This document shows positions 7,588 to 16,304 of a DNA stretch of 35,172 nt, piece by piece (the stretch's first letter is position 1; each line of letters starts with the position of its first letter). A model generated the notes under the pieces. That model had not been told where the DNA came from, ran no database searches, and worked only from the letters and a program-made list of their open reading frames with translations. Origin of the DNA: Nitrosomonas sp. (lineage in GTDB: Bacteria; Pseudomonadota; Gammaproteobacteria; Burkholderiales; Nitrosomonadaceae); the NCBI GenBank assembly GCA_024282035.1, contig JAMWZR010000024.1, positions 1 to 35,172 on the forward strand. The letters are read 5' to 3'. A program made the translations under genes and the position numbers.

Positions 7588-9558
7588 TCAGCGAATCAAC
7601 TGCTGATAGATTGCCGGCAACAGATGCGAAAGTCGGTCGGGTCGGGACACGATGGCGTAGCCCCCTCTGCCGAACAAGTAAGGAAAATAGTCCTGCGCTT
7701 CGTTGTCGATCGTGATGCCGAAAACCGACAACCCACTGTGCCGGGCTTCCAGAACCGCTTGCCGAGTATCTTCAATACCGTAACGACCTTCGTAATAATC
7801 CAGATCGTTGGGTTTGCCGTCGGTCAGCAACAAAAGCAGGCGATGGCGTTCCGGACGCTGGTTCAGAAGCTGCTGTACATGCCGCAGAGCGGCGCCCATG
7901 CGGGTGTAATATCCGGGCCGCAAGGCAGCGATGCGTTGCTGTACCTGCGACTGGTATGGTTCGTCAAAATTTTTTACTTCGGTGACGCGAACATAGTCCT
8001 TCTTGCGTGACGTGAACGTGTAGATCGCAAAGGTATCGCGGCATGCCGTCAATCCGGTGGCCAAGGTGGTCAATGCTTCCTTTTCGATATCGAGTATGCG
8101 GCGACCATTGATCCAGCTATCCGTCGACAGCGACACATCGATCAGTATGGCAACACTCAGATCGCGCGCTTGCTGTCGGGTATTGCGGTACACACTCTCG
8201 GCCTGGTAGCCAGTTGCCAGAAAATCGCAGCGAGATCGCACCAGTGCATCCATATCGAGCTCGGTACCATTATATTGACTACGCAGCACCTCGCGTCTGG
8301 GTAACAATGCTTCGAATTGACGGCTAATCTTGCGCAAGCGTTTACGGGTTTGCTGATCAAGTGTCCACGATACAGAATCAGGTTGTGCATGCTGAAAGAC
8401 CACCCGACATTGTTGCGGAAGATACTGCTTGCGTTTGAAATTCCACTCCGGGTAGGTCGACTCGCCAATCAGCACTTGCGGATTGACATCGTCAGGAGCG
8501 AGATCCAGATCAAACTTGAGTCGTGTGGCGGCTTGCTGTGTGTGTGGACTGATTGTAATGTTTTCGATTGCTTGTGCGGCAGCTTTGGCTGATTGTTCAT
8601 CGTCATCCTCGACAGGACGGTTGACATTGACCATTTCAGACCAGCTCAAGAGTTTCTCGAAACGATTCAAAAGCAGGGGATCGTCACGCATGCTTTGATC
8701 CTGCTTGTGCCGATGTGCCGTCTTTTTGAGTTGGAAGGCATGCGTATTCTCGTTGGGACCGGCATGGTCAGCCGCCGCGTCGGAGTATGCTGAACCGGTG
8801 ATGTTTTTCAGGTCTATTTTTCCCCAGAGTGGCAGGGGTAGAAAAGTTTGGTACTGTTTCTCGGCTTGATACACTGAAAAATCGGGTGTGGTTTGTTGCA
8901 AGGTACGCCAGCAGGTGGATGCTTTTGGTGTGGATGCGGGTTGCCCGAGCATCGCCCGGATCACGTCTTCGATAGTCTGTTCCTGTTCTGGAAGCGAACG
9001 GTTTGGTCGTTGTGCAAGCAGTGCGTGACACAATCTTTGATAGACGGGGAGCAGTCCGGGGTTATGTTTGCATGTCGTTATACTGATCCAGTATGCCCAG
9101 TGCAGGAAAGCCAGATCATTCTGCAGTGGATCCGCAGCAGCAGGTGATTCGGCCACAGTACTCACTTGTGTTCGATGTGGTGTATGGAATGTGTTGGCAA
9201 AAAAGGCCGCAAGCCAGAAATAGTGCAGCCGATTCAGGTCTGTATCTGGAAAGTAATCCAGCGATGCAGGTAACAGCATGCGCTGTGCCGTGCAACTGAT
9301 GTCTGCCAGTGATTCCTGCATCAAACCCAGCCGTTGCCGCCACGCCAGGCGATGCCCGGATGAATGCGGGGCTCCGCTTTGGATGGCGACACCTGCGGCG
9401 CCGCCCAGTCCGCGAAAGAAAACACCCAAGGCCGGGCGAACCTGATCCAGTGCTACGGCTGCTTGTGGATAGCGCGGGACGCTTGCTGTCGAACCCACCA
9501 TCCAGTGCCAGAACCGGCCTGCCTGCTCCTCCAGTTCGATGAGTTCCAGTCCGCGCAT
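7588..9558 (-). CDS. norD: NorD, VWA-domain nitric oxide reductase activation protein
   Basis: This is a 656-aa cytoplasmic protein needed to assemble or activate cNOR together with the AAA+ protein NorQ. The N-terminal two thirds is helical and poorly conserved, with a charged, low-complexity linker (about 255-335). The C-terminal von Willebrand A domain starts near residue 465 with the MIDAS motif DVSLS (474-478). It continues with TFTSRKKDYV and LLLLTDGKPND (574-585), which supply the remaining metal-binding loop. It is the last gene of norC-norB-norQ-norD, with a 3-nt gap after norQ, implying translational coupling. The start is taken at 9558. Length is close to known NorD proteins (about 610-640 aa). 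I see no mutation that would inactivate the MIDAS site. Confidence 0.92.
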   Translation of the reverse strand: MRGLELIELEEQAGRFWHWMVGSTASVPRYPQAAVALDQVRPALGVFFRGLGGAAGVAIQSGAPHSSGHRLAWRQRLGLMQESLADISCTAQRMLLPASLDYFPDTDLNRLHYFWLAAFFANTFHTPHRTQVSTVAESPAAADPLQNDLAFLHWAYWISITTCKHNPGLLPVYQRLCHALLAQRPNRSLPEQEQTIEDVIRAMLGQPASTPKASTCWRTLQQTTPDFSVYQAEKQYQTFLPLPLWGKIDLKNITGSAYSDAAADHAGPNENTHAFQLKKTAHRHKQDQSMRDDPLLLNRFEKLLSWSEMVNVNRPVEDDDEQSAKAAAQAIENITISPHTQQAATRLKFDLDLAPDDVNPQVLIGESTYPEWNFKRKQYLPQQCRVVFQHAQPDSVSWTLDQQTRKRLRKISRQFEALLPRREVLRSQYNGTELDMDALVRSRCDFLATGYQAESVYRNTRQQARDLSVAILIDVSLSTDSWINGRRILDIEKEALTTLATGLTACRDTFAIYTFTSRKKDYVRVTEVKNFDEPYQSQVQQRIAALRPGYYTRMGAALRHVQQLLNQRPERHRLLLLLTDGKPNDLDYYEGRYGIEDTRQAVLEARHSGLSVFGITIDNEAQDYFPYLFGRGGYAIVSRPDRLSHLLPAIYQQLIR

Positions 9559-9561
9559 GGC

Positions 9562-10395
9562 CTAACCGAATGTGGCGCGAACCAGCGCCAATAATCCCTT
9601 CTTGACGTCATCGTCATCACATAGCGATTCGATCAAGGTGGCCTGAGCTGCCTGATAGGGATCGAAGCCATTTTTTAGCAGTGTGGCGCAATACACCAGC
9701 AGCCGTGTGGATACGACTTCTTCCAGGTCGATATCTTTCAGTGCACGGATGCGTTGCGCCAGATCCACCAGCACGCGGCATTGCTGTTCCTCCAGACCGC
9801 TTTCGGTCGCAACGATGCGGGTTTCGATATCGGGTGGGGGAAAATCAAAGCTGATCGAAACAAAGCGCTGACGTGTACTGGGTTTCAACGATTTCAGAAT
9901 ATTCTGGTAACCAGGATTGTAGGAGACGATCAACATGAATTCATCCGGTGCCTGCAAAAATTCTCCGGTACGCTCCAAAGGTAGAATCCGTCGGTCGTCT
10001 GTCAATGGGTGCAGCACGACCGTGACATCCTTGCGCGCTTCTACGATCTCATCCAGATAGCAGATTCCACCTTCGCGTACAGCACGGGTCAACGGACCAT
10101 CGAGCCATTTTGTTTCACCATCCTGCAACAGATATCGCCCGGTCAGATCGGCTGCAGTCAGGTCGTCGTGACAGGAAACGGTATGGAGTTTTCGTCCGAG
10201 ACGAGCCGCCATGTGGGCAACGAACCGAGTTTTGCCACAGCCGGTAGGGCCCTTTAACAGTAGAGGCAAACCTTCGCGATAGGCTGCTGTAAACAGCGCG
10301 CATTCATTGCCAGTTTCGTGATAAAAAGGGATTTCTGCAGCAGGTTGCGCCGTTGCGGTGCCTGCTGTCGAGAAAAGTGCTGGACCGCCTGTCAT
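9562..10395 (-). CDS. norQ: NorQ/CbbQ-type MoxR AAA+ ATPase
   Basis: This is a 277-aa AAA+ ATPase that works with NorD to insert the non-haem iron (FeB) or otherwise mature NorCB, as known for the NorQ/NirQ/CbbQ family. Walker A GPTGCGKT is at residues 49-56, Walker B ICYLDE at 111-116, and sensor-1-like VSYNPGY around 157-163. The SxRQRF segment near 173-178 is a likely arginine-finger region. The first 20 residues are Ala/Pro/Thr-rich and atypical, so an internal start is possible, but the upstream ATG overlaps the norB stop by one base (TGATG). That is the expected coupling arrangement and favours 10395. The gene is followed 3 nt later by norD. Confidence 0.93.
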   Translation of the reverse strand: MTGGPALFSTAGTATAQPAAEIPFYHETGNECALFTAAYREGLPLLLKGPTGCGKTRFVAHMAARLGRKLHTVSCHDDLTAADLTGRYLLQDGETKWLDGPLTRAVREGGICYLDEIVEARKDVTVVLHPLTDDRRILPLERTGEFLQAPDEFMLIVSYNPGYQNILKSLKPSTRQRFVSISFDFPPPDIETRIVATESGLEEQQCRVLVDLAQRIRALKDIDLEEVVSTRLLVYCATLLKNGFDPYQAAQATLIESLCDDDDVKKGLLALVRATFG

Positions 10396-11738
10396 CAGAT
10401 GTTATGGTGCACGAATCCGCTGGCACGGGATGTGCCGCGAACCGGCCCCAGTGCCGAATAGATGAACATCAATGCACCAACGATGAAAATGATCCCGGAG
10501 CCCAGTCGCAGCCAATAGAACAGGTCGAGTTGCGACTGTACCTGCATGTATCCCATGTTCATCACGCGCTGCAGATGCGTCTGCAGGATGCCTGCAAACA
10601 GCAGGGCAAAGGTGATGCCAATCATGGCGGCATTCATGAGCCAGAAACTCCAGATATTCAGATTCTGGTTGAAGGGTTGCACATTGCGCAAAGCGGGCAT
10701 GGCATAAGTGAAAAAGGCCAGATTCAGCATGACATAGGCGCCATAAAACGCCAGATGTCCATGTGCCGCCGTCAATTGTGTGCCATGTGTATAAAAATTG
10801 ATCGATGGAAAACTGTGCATCAGACCCAGCAGTCCGGCACCGATGAACGCCATGATCGGGCATCCCAGACTCCACAAGAGTGCTGCCTTGTTGGGATGAT
10901 TGCGACTGCTCTTGCGGACCAGATAAAACGACCACAAAATCATGGCGAAGAATGGAACGACCTCAAGGAACGAGAAAACGATACCAATCCAGTGCCAGTA
11001 TTCCGGTGTGCCGATCCAGTAATAGTGATGTCCGGTTCCAAGCAGTCCACTGAATAGTGAAAAACCGACGATGACATATAACCATTTCTCGATCACTTCC
11101 CTGTCGACTCCAGTCATCTTGATCAGCAGGAAGGCCAACATGGCCGACATGATCAGTTCCCAGACACCTTCGACCCACACGTGCACCACCCACCACCAGT
11201 ACAGTTTGTCCACGGCGAGATTGTCCGGATTATAGAAAGCAAACATGAAAAACAGGGCTGCACCCCACAATCCCAGCAGCAAAACGATCGACACCACAGT
11301 CTTGCGGCCTTGTAAAACAGTCATGGTGACGTTGTAGATAAAAATCAGGAAAGCGATGACCATGAGGATTTTGATCCATAGGGGTTGTTCCAGAAATTCC
11401 CGGCCTTCATGTACCCCCGAGAGATAACCGGCAACGGCTGCCAGCGCCGCAAAAACGAAAATGCCGAGCTGTAGCCAGGCCAGTTTGGAGCTATGGATTT
11501 CCCGTTCGCTTTCTTCTGGTATCAGGAAATAGCTGGCACCAAAATAACCCAGCAGCAACCAGATCAGTAGGGCATTGGTATGAATCATGCGCAGGATATG
11601 GAACGGTGCCGTTTCGGACAGGAGATTCGGAAAGACGTAAATCGAACCGGCTAGGACACCGGCTACGATTTGCACCAGAAACAGTCCTAACGCTGCTACA
11701 AAATACGGATAAGCCAGTGCCTGAGTTTGATACTTCAT
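10395..11738 (-). CDS. norB: Nitric oxide reductase large subunit NorB (cNOR)
   Basis: This is a 447-aa, roughly 12-helix integral membrane subunit of the haem-copper oxidase superfamily. It reduces 2 NO to N2O using electrons from cytochrome NorC. All key residues are visible: His53 and His328 (low-spin haem b), His326 (haem b3, in HGTQLTAAHGH), and FeB ligands His186, His237 and His238. Glu190 and Glu194 are in HVWVEGVWE. His186 through His328 keep a constant 21-residue offset from the corresponding Pseudomonas NorB residues, supporting an intact enzyme. No quinol-oxidase N-terminal extension is present, and NorC is encoded upstream, so this is cNOR and not qNOR. A perfect AGGAGG (11749-11754) lies 10 nt before the start. 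In ammonia oxidisers this enzyme helps detoxify NO and contributes to N2O emission. Confidence 0.97.
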   Translation of the reverse strand: MKYQTQALAYPYFVAALGLFLVQIVAGVLAGSIYVFPNLLSETAPFHILRMIHTNALLIWLLLGYFGASYFLIPEESEREIHSSKLAWLQLGIFVFAALAAVAGYLSGVHEGREFLEQPLWIKILMVIAFLIFIYNVTMTVLQGRKTVVSIVLLLGLWGAALFFMFAFYNPDNLAVDKLYWWWVVHVWVEGVWELIMSAMLAFLLIKMTGVDREVIEKWLYVIVGFSLFSGLLGTGHHYYWIGTPEYWHWIGIVFSFLEVVPFFAMILWSFYLVRKSSRNHPNKAALLWSLGCPIMAFIGAGLLGLMHSFPSINFYTHGTQLTAAHGHLAFYGAYVMLNLAFFTYAMPALRNVQPFNQNLNIWSFWLMNAAMIGITFALLFAGILQTHLQRVMNMGYMQVQSQLDLFYWLRLGSGIIFIVGALMFIYSALGPVRGTSRASGFVHHNI

Positions 11739-11798
11739 GAGTATGTTGCCTCCTGTGCTACGAGAATGATTGGACGTGTAACAACGATTCTGATGAAA

Positions 11799-12251
11799 TT
11801 ATCCGGAAATGCTGGGTGGCCAGCCCAGCGTATTGATACGACTGGTCCATTCCAGGAAATCCACAAGATCATCGAGTTCCTGCTCCGACAGGTTGAATTG
11901 CGGCATTTGCCGCCGCCCCTCGGTTCGGGTGGGTTGGGCACGCATCCACGCTTTGAGTCCGGCTCTTGCGCCCTCCGGACTTTGCTGACCACCATAGCGG
12001 ATCCAGACATTTCCGAGTTCGGGTGCAAAGTAGGCTCCCTCACCCAGCAACGAATGGCAGTTGATGCAGGAATGGCGTTCCCAAACATGTTTTCCGCGTG
12101 CGACCGATTCTGTCAGTGTAGATTCATCCGTGGCGACGGTGACGATGTAATAGTGACTGTGAATCGTCAAGGCTGTGAATATCAGCAGGAAAAAAATCGA
12201 TCCGCCGTAAAAGATATTCCGTGCAGCTGATTTGGTGAGATGTTCCGACAT
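11799..12251 (-). CDS. norC: Nitric oxide reductase cytochrome c subunit NorC
   Basis: This is a 150-aa membrane-anchored cytochrome c that passes electrons to NorB. A single uncleaved N-terminal membrane helix (about residues 12-31, NIFYGGSIFFLLIFTALTI) anchors a periplasmic domain. That domain has one haem-binding motif CINCH (62-66) and a probable axial Met116 in RRQMPQF. GEGAYFAPELGNVW after the haem motif is a NorC signature. Length matches the family (about 146-150 aa). It is the first gene of norCBQD, 60 nt upstream of norB. A purine-rich AGAGGGAAG lies upstream of ATG 12251. The promoter region carries the inverted repeat and NsrR-like half-site described separately. Confidence 0.96.
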   Translation of the reverse strand: MSEHLTKSAARNIFYGGSIFFLLIFTALTIHSHYYIVTVATDESTLTESVARGKHVWERHSCINCHSLLGEGAYFAPELGNVWIRYGGQQSPEGARAGLKAWMRAQPTRTEGRRQMPQFNLSEQELDDLVDFLEWTSRINTLGWPPSISG

Positions 12252-12303
12252 ATCCGAATCTTCCCTCTGAAGTGGTTAATGACCCTTGTGACATGTAAGT
12301 AAT

Positions 12304-12337
12304 TTATCCATATTTATCAAATGGATAAGATGCTTTT
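12304..12337 (-). promoter_or_regulatory. Inverted repeat with adjoining NsrR-like half-site upstream of norC
   Basis: Arms TTATCCAT (12304-12311) and ATGGATAA (12321-12328) are exact inverted copies with a 9-nt spacer. The right arm runs into AAGATGCTTTT (12327-12337), which matches the published 11-bp NsrR motif AAGATGYATTT at 10 of 11 positions. NsrR is a [Fe-S] NO sensor known in Nitrosomonas. The second half of a full palindrome is poor (about 3 of 11). The site lies 50-90 nt upstream of the norC start, a sensible operator position. NO control is inferred. Confidence 0.4.
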
Positions 12338-12532
12338 TCAGAAACTTGGAACATTCTAGCCTAAGTCAAGAATGAAAAGCAATGTCGTGGCAAAACGTGA
12401 TCGGAGACATTGGCTATCCCTGACACTTGTCGATCGATTTATCCGGGTAACTATCGGTACTACGGATTCAAGTCGGGTCCGATCGTGGTCTGGAATTAAA
12501 TCGATCGCATATTCCTAGCGCATTGGCTCGTA

Positions 12533-12538
12533 TATAAT
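12533..12538 (+). promoter_or_regulatory. Possible -10 element for hom-thrC
   Basis: A perfect TATAAT lies 38 nt before the hom ATG at 12577. No convincing -35 is seen at 16-18 nt spacing. Confidence 0.3.
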
Positions 12539-12576
12539 CTCGAACATTCTTTAACTTGCATGTATTCCAAAAATTT

Positions 12577-13890
12577 ATGAAACCCATTCATGTTGGCTTG
12601 TTAGGTGTCGGTACGGTTGGTGGCGGTACGTATACCGTTCTTAAACGCAATCACGAGGAAATTGCCCGTCGGGCAGGACGCGACATTGTCATCACCATGA
12701 TTGCCGACAAGGACTTGGAAAAGGCGCGCAAGCTGGCTGATCCAGGGGTCATCGTGACAGACAATGCGCATGAAATTTCCACACATCCGGATATCGACAT
12801 CGTGGTTGAGTTGATCGGTGGACAGACAATCGCCAAGGACCTGATCCTTGAGGCGATTGCGCATGGCAAGCATGTGGTCACTGCTAACAAGGCTTTGCTG
12901 GCCAATCATGGCACTGAAATTTTTGCCGTGGCGCGTGCCAAGGGAGCGATCGTTGCATTCGAGGCCGCGGTTGCAGGCGGCATTCCGATCATCAAGGCTT
13001 TAAGGGAAGGGCTGACGGCCAATCGCATCACCTGGATTGCAGGTATTATCAACGGTACGGCGAATTTCATTTTGTCCGAAATGCGTGAAAAGGGATTGCC
13101 TTTCGCCGATGTGCTGCAACAGGCGCAGAATCTGGGCTACGCTGAAGCGGATCCAACCTACGACATCGAAGGTATCGATGCGGCGCACAAAATCACGTTG
13201 ATGTCGGCCATTGCTTTTGGCGTTCCGGTGCAGTTCAGCAAAGCCTATACCGAGGGTATCACCAAGCTGACCGGCGAAGATATTCGTTATGCCGAGGAAT
13301 TGGGGTATCGCATCAAGCTGCTGGGTGTGACCAAGCGGGTGGAAAAGGGGATCGAACTGCGCGTGCATCCCGCCCTGATTCCTGTGCGTCGCCTGATTGC
13401 CAATGTCGAAGGCGTGATGAATGCCGTCGTCGTCAAGGGGGATGCCGTGGGTGCGACGCTGTATTATGGCGCCGGTGCCGGTGCCGAACCCACTGCCAGT
13501 GCCGTCATTGCCGATCTGGTTGATGTCACACGCTTGCAGACAGCCGATCCGATGCATCGTGTACCGACCTTGTCATTCCAGCCGGATTTGTTATCCGACA
13601 CGCCGATTATCGCCATGGAAGACGTGGAAACTTCGTATTACCTGCGCCTGCAGGTGATCGATAAACCCGGTGTGATGGCGGACATTACGCGTATTGTGGC
13701 GGATTACAACATTTCCATTAGCGCCATGATCCAGAAGGAAGCCGGCGATGATGCCGAACAGGTCAGCATCATCATGCTGACACACAAAACGGTCGAGAAA
13801 AATATCAATGCTGCCATTGCCCGTATCGAATCATTGCCATCGGTGGCTGGCAAAGTTTTCCGTCTGCGAATTGAGGAATTGAACAACTAG
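12577..13890 (+). CDS. hom: Homoserine dehydrogenase
   Basis: This is a 437-aa cytoplasmic NAD(P)H-dependent enzyme converting aspartate 4-semialdehyde to homoserine, the branch point to threonine and methionine. The Rossmann motif GLLGVGTVGGG is at residues 7-17. The catalytic/dimerisation domain includes NKALLANHG, AAVAGGIPIIKALREGL, INGTANFILSEM and EADPTYDIEGIDAAHK, with conserved Lys and Asp residues. A C-terminal ACT domain (about 350-432, starting YYLRLQVIDKPGVMADIT) suggests threonine feedback control. The frame opens at 12556, but MKPIHVGLLG at 12577 is the usual family start. thrC follows and is probably co-transcribed. Its left neighbour on the same strand would normally be the aminotransferase gene, now separated by the nor operon. 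Confidence 0.96.
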   Translation: MKPIHVGLLGVGTVGGGTYTVLKRNHEEIARRAGRDIVITMIADKDLEKARKLADPGVIVTDNAHEISTHPDIDIVVELIGGQTIAKDLILEAIAHGKHVVTANKALLANHGTEIFAVARAKGAIVAFEAAVAGGIPIIKALREGLTANRITWIAGIINGTANFILSEMREKGLPFADVLQQAQNLGYAEADPTYDIEGIDAAHKITLMSAIAFGVPVQFSKAYTEGITKLTGEDIRYAEELGYRIKLLGVTKRVEKGIELRVHPALIPVRRLIANVEGVMNAVVVKGDAVGATLYYGAGAGAEPTASAVIADLVDVTRLQTADPMHRVPTLSFQPDLLSDTPIIAMEDVETSYYLRLQVIDKPGVMADITRIVADYNISISAMIQKEAGDDAEQVSIIMLTHKTVEKNINAAIARIESLPSVAGKVFRLRIEELNN

Positions 13891-13977
13891 ATGACAGATT
13901 CCGGCGGCATGCACTGTGAAGAAGGCGTTTGCCGCAGACCCGATCTTGCATTGCTACACAACTTACTGAAACCAACC

Positions 13978-15393
13978 ATGCGTTATATTTCCACTCGCGG
14001 CGGCATGCCGCCTAAGCCCTTTTCCGAAATTCTGCTGAGCGGCCTGTCACCTGATGGTGGACTGGCCATACCGGAAGTTTATCCCAGTGTGACTGCGGCG
14101 GAACTTGCCACTTGGCGGGGATTAAGTTATCCGGCACTGGCTTTCGAAATCTTGTCGCGTTTCGTCGATGATATCCCGACAGACGACCTGCGCAGCATCA
14201 TTGATCAGACCTACACCGCCGAAGTATTTGGTACGTCCGACATCACGCCACTCAAAACCTTGGAACCGGGATTGCATATTCTGGGTCTGTCAAATGGTCC
14301 GACTTTGGCGTTCAAGGACATTGCCATGCAGCTGTTGGGAAATCTGTTTCAGTATCAATTGGATAAAACCGGCGATGAACTGAACATACTCGGTGCAACC
14401 TCGGGAGATACCGGTTCCAGTGCGGAATACGCCATGCGCGGCAAGCGCGGTATCCGTGTGTTCATGTTGTCCCCACTTGGCAAGATGAGCCGTTTTCAGA
14501 CTGCGCAAATGTTTTCACTGCAAGACGAGAATATCTTTAACATTGCCATTCGCGGTGTATTCGACGATTGCCAGGATATCGTCAAGGCAGTCAGTAACGA
14601 TCATGCGTTCAAACAGGCGCATCGTATTGGTACAGTCAATTCGATTAACTGGGCGCGCATCGTCGCACAAGTGGTGTATTACTTCAAAGGTTATTTCGCG
14701 GCCACAAAAAATAACGAAGAACAGGTTTCATTTGCCGTGCCATCTGGTAATTTCGGCAACATCTGCGCTGGACATGTCGCCCGCATGATGGGTCTGCCAA
14801 TCAAACGACTGATCCTGGCAACCAACGAAAACGACGTACTGGATGAATTTTTCCGCACCGGGGTATACCGTCCGCGCACCACCACCGAAACCCGGCATAC
14901 CAGCAGCCCGTCGATGGATATTTCCAAGGCTTCCAACTTCGAACGCTTCATTTTTGACCTGACCGGACGCAATGCACGGCAAGTCAGGGATTTATGGTCG
15001 GCAGTCGACCAAGGTAAACCTTTCGATTTATCACAAACCCCGCTTTTCGCCAAAATCACAGACTACGGCTTCGTCTCCGGTAGCAGTAACCACGCCGCAC
15101 GTATCGACACCATTCGTGACATCTACCAACGTTACCAAGTGCTGGTTGATACACACACCGCTGACGGACTCAAAGTGGGTCAGGCGCATCGTGAAACCGA
15201 TGTGCCGCTGATTTGCCTAGAAACCGCGTTGCCCGCCAAATTCGCCGAGAGCATTCAGGAAGCCATCGGCCGTGAACCGGAACGCCCAGCAGGTTTCGAA
15301 CACCTGGAAGATTCGCCGCAGCGGTTTGTGGTGAAGGATGCCGATGTGGGGGGGGTGAAGGCTTATATTACTGAGCAGTGCAATGCCAGTTAG
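13978..15393 (+). CDS. thrC: Threonine synthase
   Basis: This is a 471-aa PLP enzyme converting O-phosphohomoserine to threonine. MRYISTRGGMPPKPFSEIL and GLSPDGGLAIPE are the characteristic N-terminal signature of the long (E. coli/yeast-like) ThrC class. The PLP Lys is Lys113 in NGPTLAFKD. Phosphate-binding GATSGDTGSSAEYA and the later VPSGNFGNICAGHVARMMGL segment are also clear. The frame extends upstream to an ATG at 13891 immediately after the hom stop. That adds 29 residues (with HCEEGVC) with no family counterpart, so ATG 13978 is preferred. Neither start has a strong Shine-Dalgarno. It is likely the second gene of hom-thrC. Confidence 0.95.
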   Translation: MRYISTRGGMPPKPFSEILLSGLSPDGGLAIPEVYPSVTAAELATWRGLSYPALAFEILSRFVDDIPTDDLRSIIDQTYTAEVFGTSDITPLKTLEPGLHILGLSNGPTLAFKDIAMQLLGNLFQYQLDKTGDELNILGATSGDTGSSAEYAMRGKRGIRVFMLSPLGKMSRFQTAQMFSLQDENIFNIAIRGVFDDCQDIVKAVSNDHAFKQAHRIGTVNSINWARIVAQVVYYFKGYFAATKNNEEQVSFAVPSGNFGNICAGHVARMMGLPIKRLILATNENDVLDEFFRTGVYRPRTTTETRHTSSPSMDISKASNFERFIFDLTGRNARQVRDLWSAVDQGKPFDLSQTPLFAKITDYGFVSGSSNHAARIDTIRDIYQRYQVLVDTHTADGLKVGQAHRETDVPLICLETALPAKFAESIQEAIGREPERPAGFEHLEDSPQRFVVKDADVGGVKAYITEQCNAS

Positions 15394-15577
15394 TGACGAG
15401 TGTAAGAGGAATGTAAAATGACCTGTTTGACCAGACTCACTTGTGCCATATTCTGTTGGAGTTTTTTGCAGATTTGGAGATTGTAGGCTATTTTTCAAAC
15501 GGCAATGATCTGCTTCGCAATACACTGTTCCAAATTACATCACCCCTAGACGGGTTTGTTCTGCAATATTTAGGAAA

Positions 15578-16297
15578 ATGATCGTCCACCACTTTTTACC
15601 TGCTGAATTTGCGATCAGGGCACTGCGGGATCGCAGACTGAAAATTGCGCGACTTGATGAGTTGCATGATCCATTTGAGTTCGGTCTGGCAGGCTATCCC
15701 GATGTGGACGCCAGGAACGGGCTGGAAACCATGAAGAATCGGTTGAATGAGCAGTATGGTGTCCTCTGTTTTTCCCGCATTTATCATGATCCCGTTTTGT
15801 GGAGTCGATATGCTGATGATCATCGCGGTGTCGCGCTACTGTTCGAGATTCCTGACGACAGGGCGATAGCCGTCAGTTATCAACCCGAGTACTTCGATCC
15901 ACATCTGACTGAAGCAATTCGACGAGGCCATTTTGACGAGCGGGATGCCAGTTATTGGGTTTCAACCCGATTTGCCAGCTGGTGTCTGGAACAGGAAATA
16001 CGCATGATCTGTGGATTAAGCGATCATTTTTGTCAGATCGATGCACGTGGGAAGAAAGTGTATTTTGAGTCGTTGAGCCTGGAATCATTCGGTGTCGATG
16101 CGTTAAGGTTGATCGGATTGATTCGGGGTGCACATTGTGACCTGAAATCGACCGATATCGCCAGCGAATTACTGGCTGTAGATACACTCCTGGTTCAGGA
16201 TACCCGATTGGACCGGACTTCATTTCAAGTCATAGCTGGGAAAGCCTATCCGGTAACAGGGGAGCGATCGTTTACCACCTGCTGTTTCAGGGTTTGA
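15578..16297 (+). CDS. DUF2971 domain protein of unknown function
   Basis: This is a 239-aa soluble protein with no signal peptide. It has the DUF2971 pattern: an early hydrophobic/charged strand with RALRDRRLKIARLDELHDPFE, then VLCFSRIYHDPVLWSRYADDHRGVALLFE, and a later ASWCLEQEIRMICGL segment. The CFS...P.LW..YAD.HRG motif is the family hallmark. No enzymatic activity is established for the family. It is scattered across bacterial accessory regions and seen near phage and toxin genes, but no partner of that type is present here. It stands alone, 184 nt after thrC. A hairpin overlaps its stop codon (16270-16304). Function cannot be assigned. Confidence 0.8.
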   Translation: MIVHHFLPAEFAIRALRDRRLKIARLDELHDPFEFGLAGYPDVDARNGLETMKNRLNEQYGVLCFSRIYHDPVLWSRYADDHRGVALLFEIPDDRAIAVSYQPEYFDPHLTEAIRRGHFDERDASYWVSTRFASWCLEQEIRMICGLSDHFCQIDARGKKVYFESLSLESFGVDALRLIGLIRGAHCDLKSTDIASELLAVDTLLVQDTRLDRTSFQVIAGKAYPVTGERSFTTCCFRV

Positions 16298-16304
16298 GGT
16301 AAAC
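16270..16304 (+). terminator. Weak hairpin overlapping the DUF2971 stop
   Basis: Perfect 7-bp arms GTTTACC (16270-16276) and GGTAAAC (16298-16304) bracket the stop codon, with a 21-nt loop. The following bases are only mildly T-rich. Confidence 0.25.

Larger units (their letters stand above)
12252..12576. promoter_or_regulatory. Divergent regulatory region between norC (minus) and hom (plus)
   Basis: This 325-bp gap holds: an 8-bp perfect inverted repeat at 12304-12328; an NsrR-like half-site at 12327-12337; a second wide inverted repeat with perfect 10-bp arms CGATCGATTT (12431-12440) and AAATCGATCG (12498-12507); and a TATAAT at 12533-12538 for hom. A short stop-to-stop frame (about 12401-12497, plus) ends GFKSGPIVVWN and may be a decayed gene tail, unidentified. 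No other gene is supported. Confidence 0.5.

Noticed and set aside
13891-13977. N-terminal extension of thrC from the ATG directly after the hom stop
   Set aside because: The extra 29 residues have no counterpart in threonine synthases. MRYISTRGG is the usual start. A leader role cannot be excluded but nothing supports it.
15418-15486. Possible 22-codon ORF after thrC (ATG 15418, with AGAGGAA upstream)
   Set aside because: The ribosome site is fair but the peptide (MTCLTRLTCAIFCW...) has no supporting context. It is too short to support without translation data.
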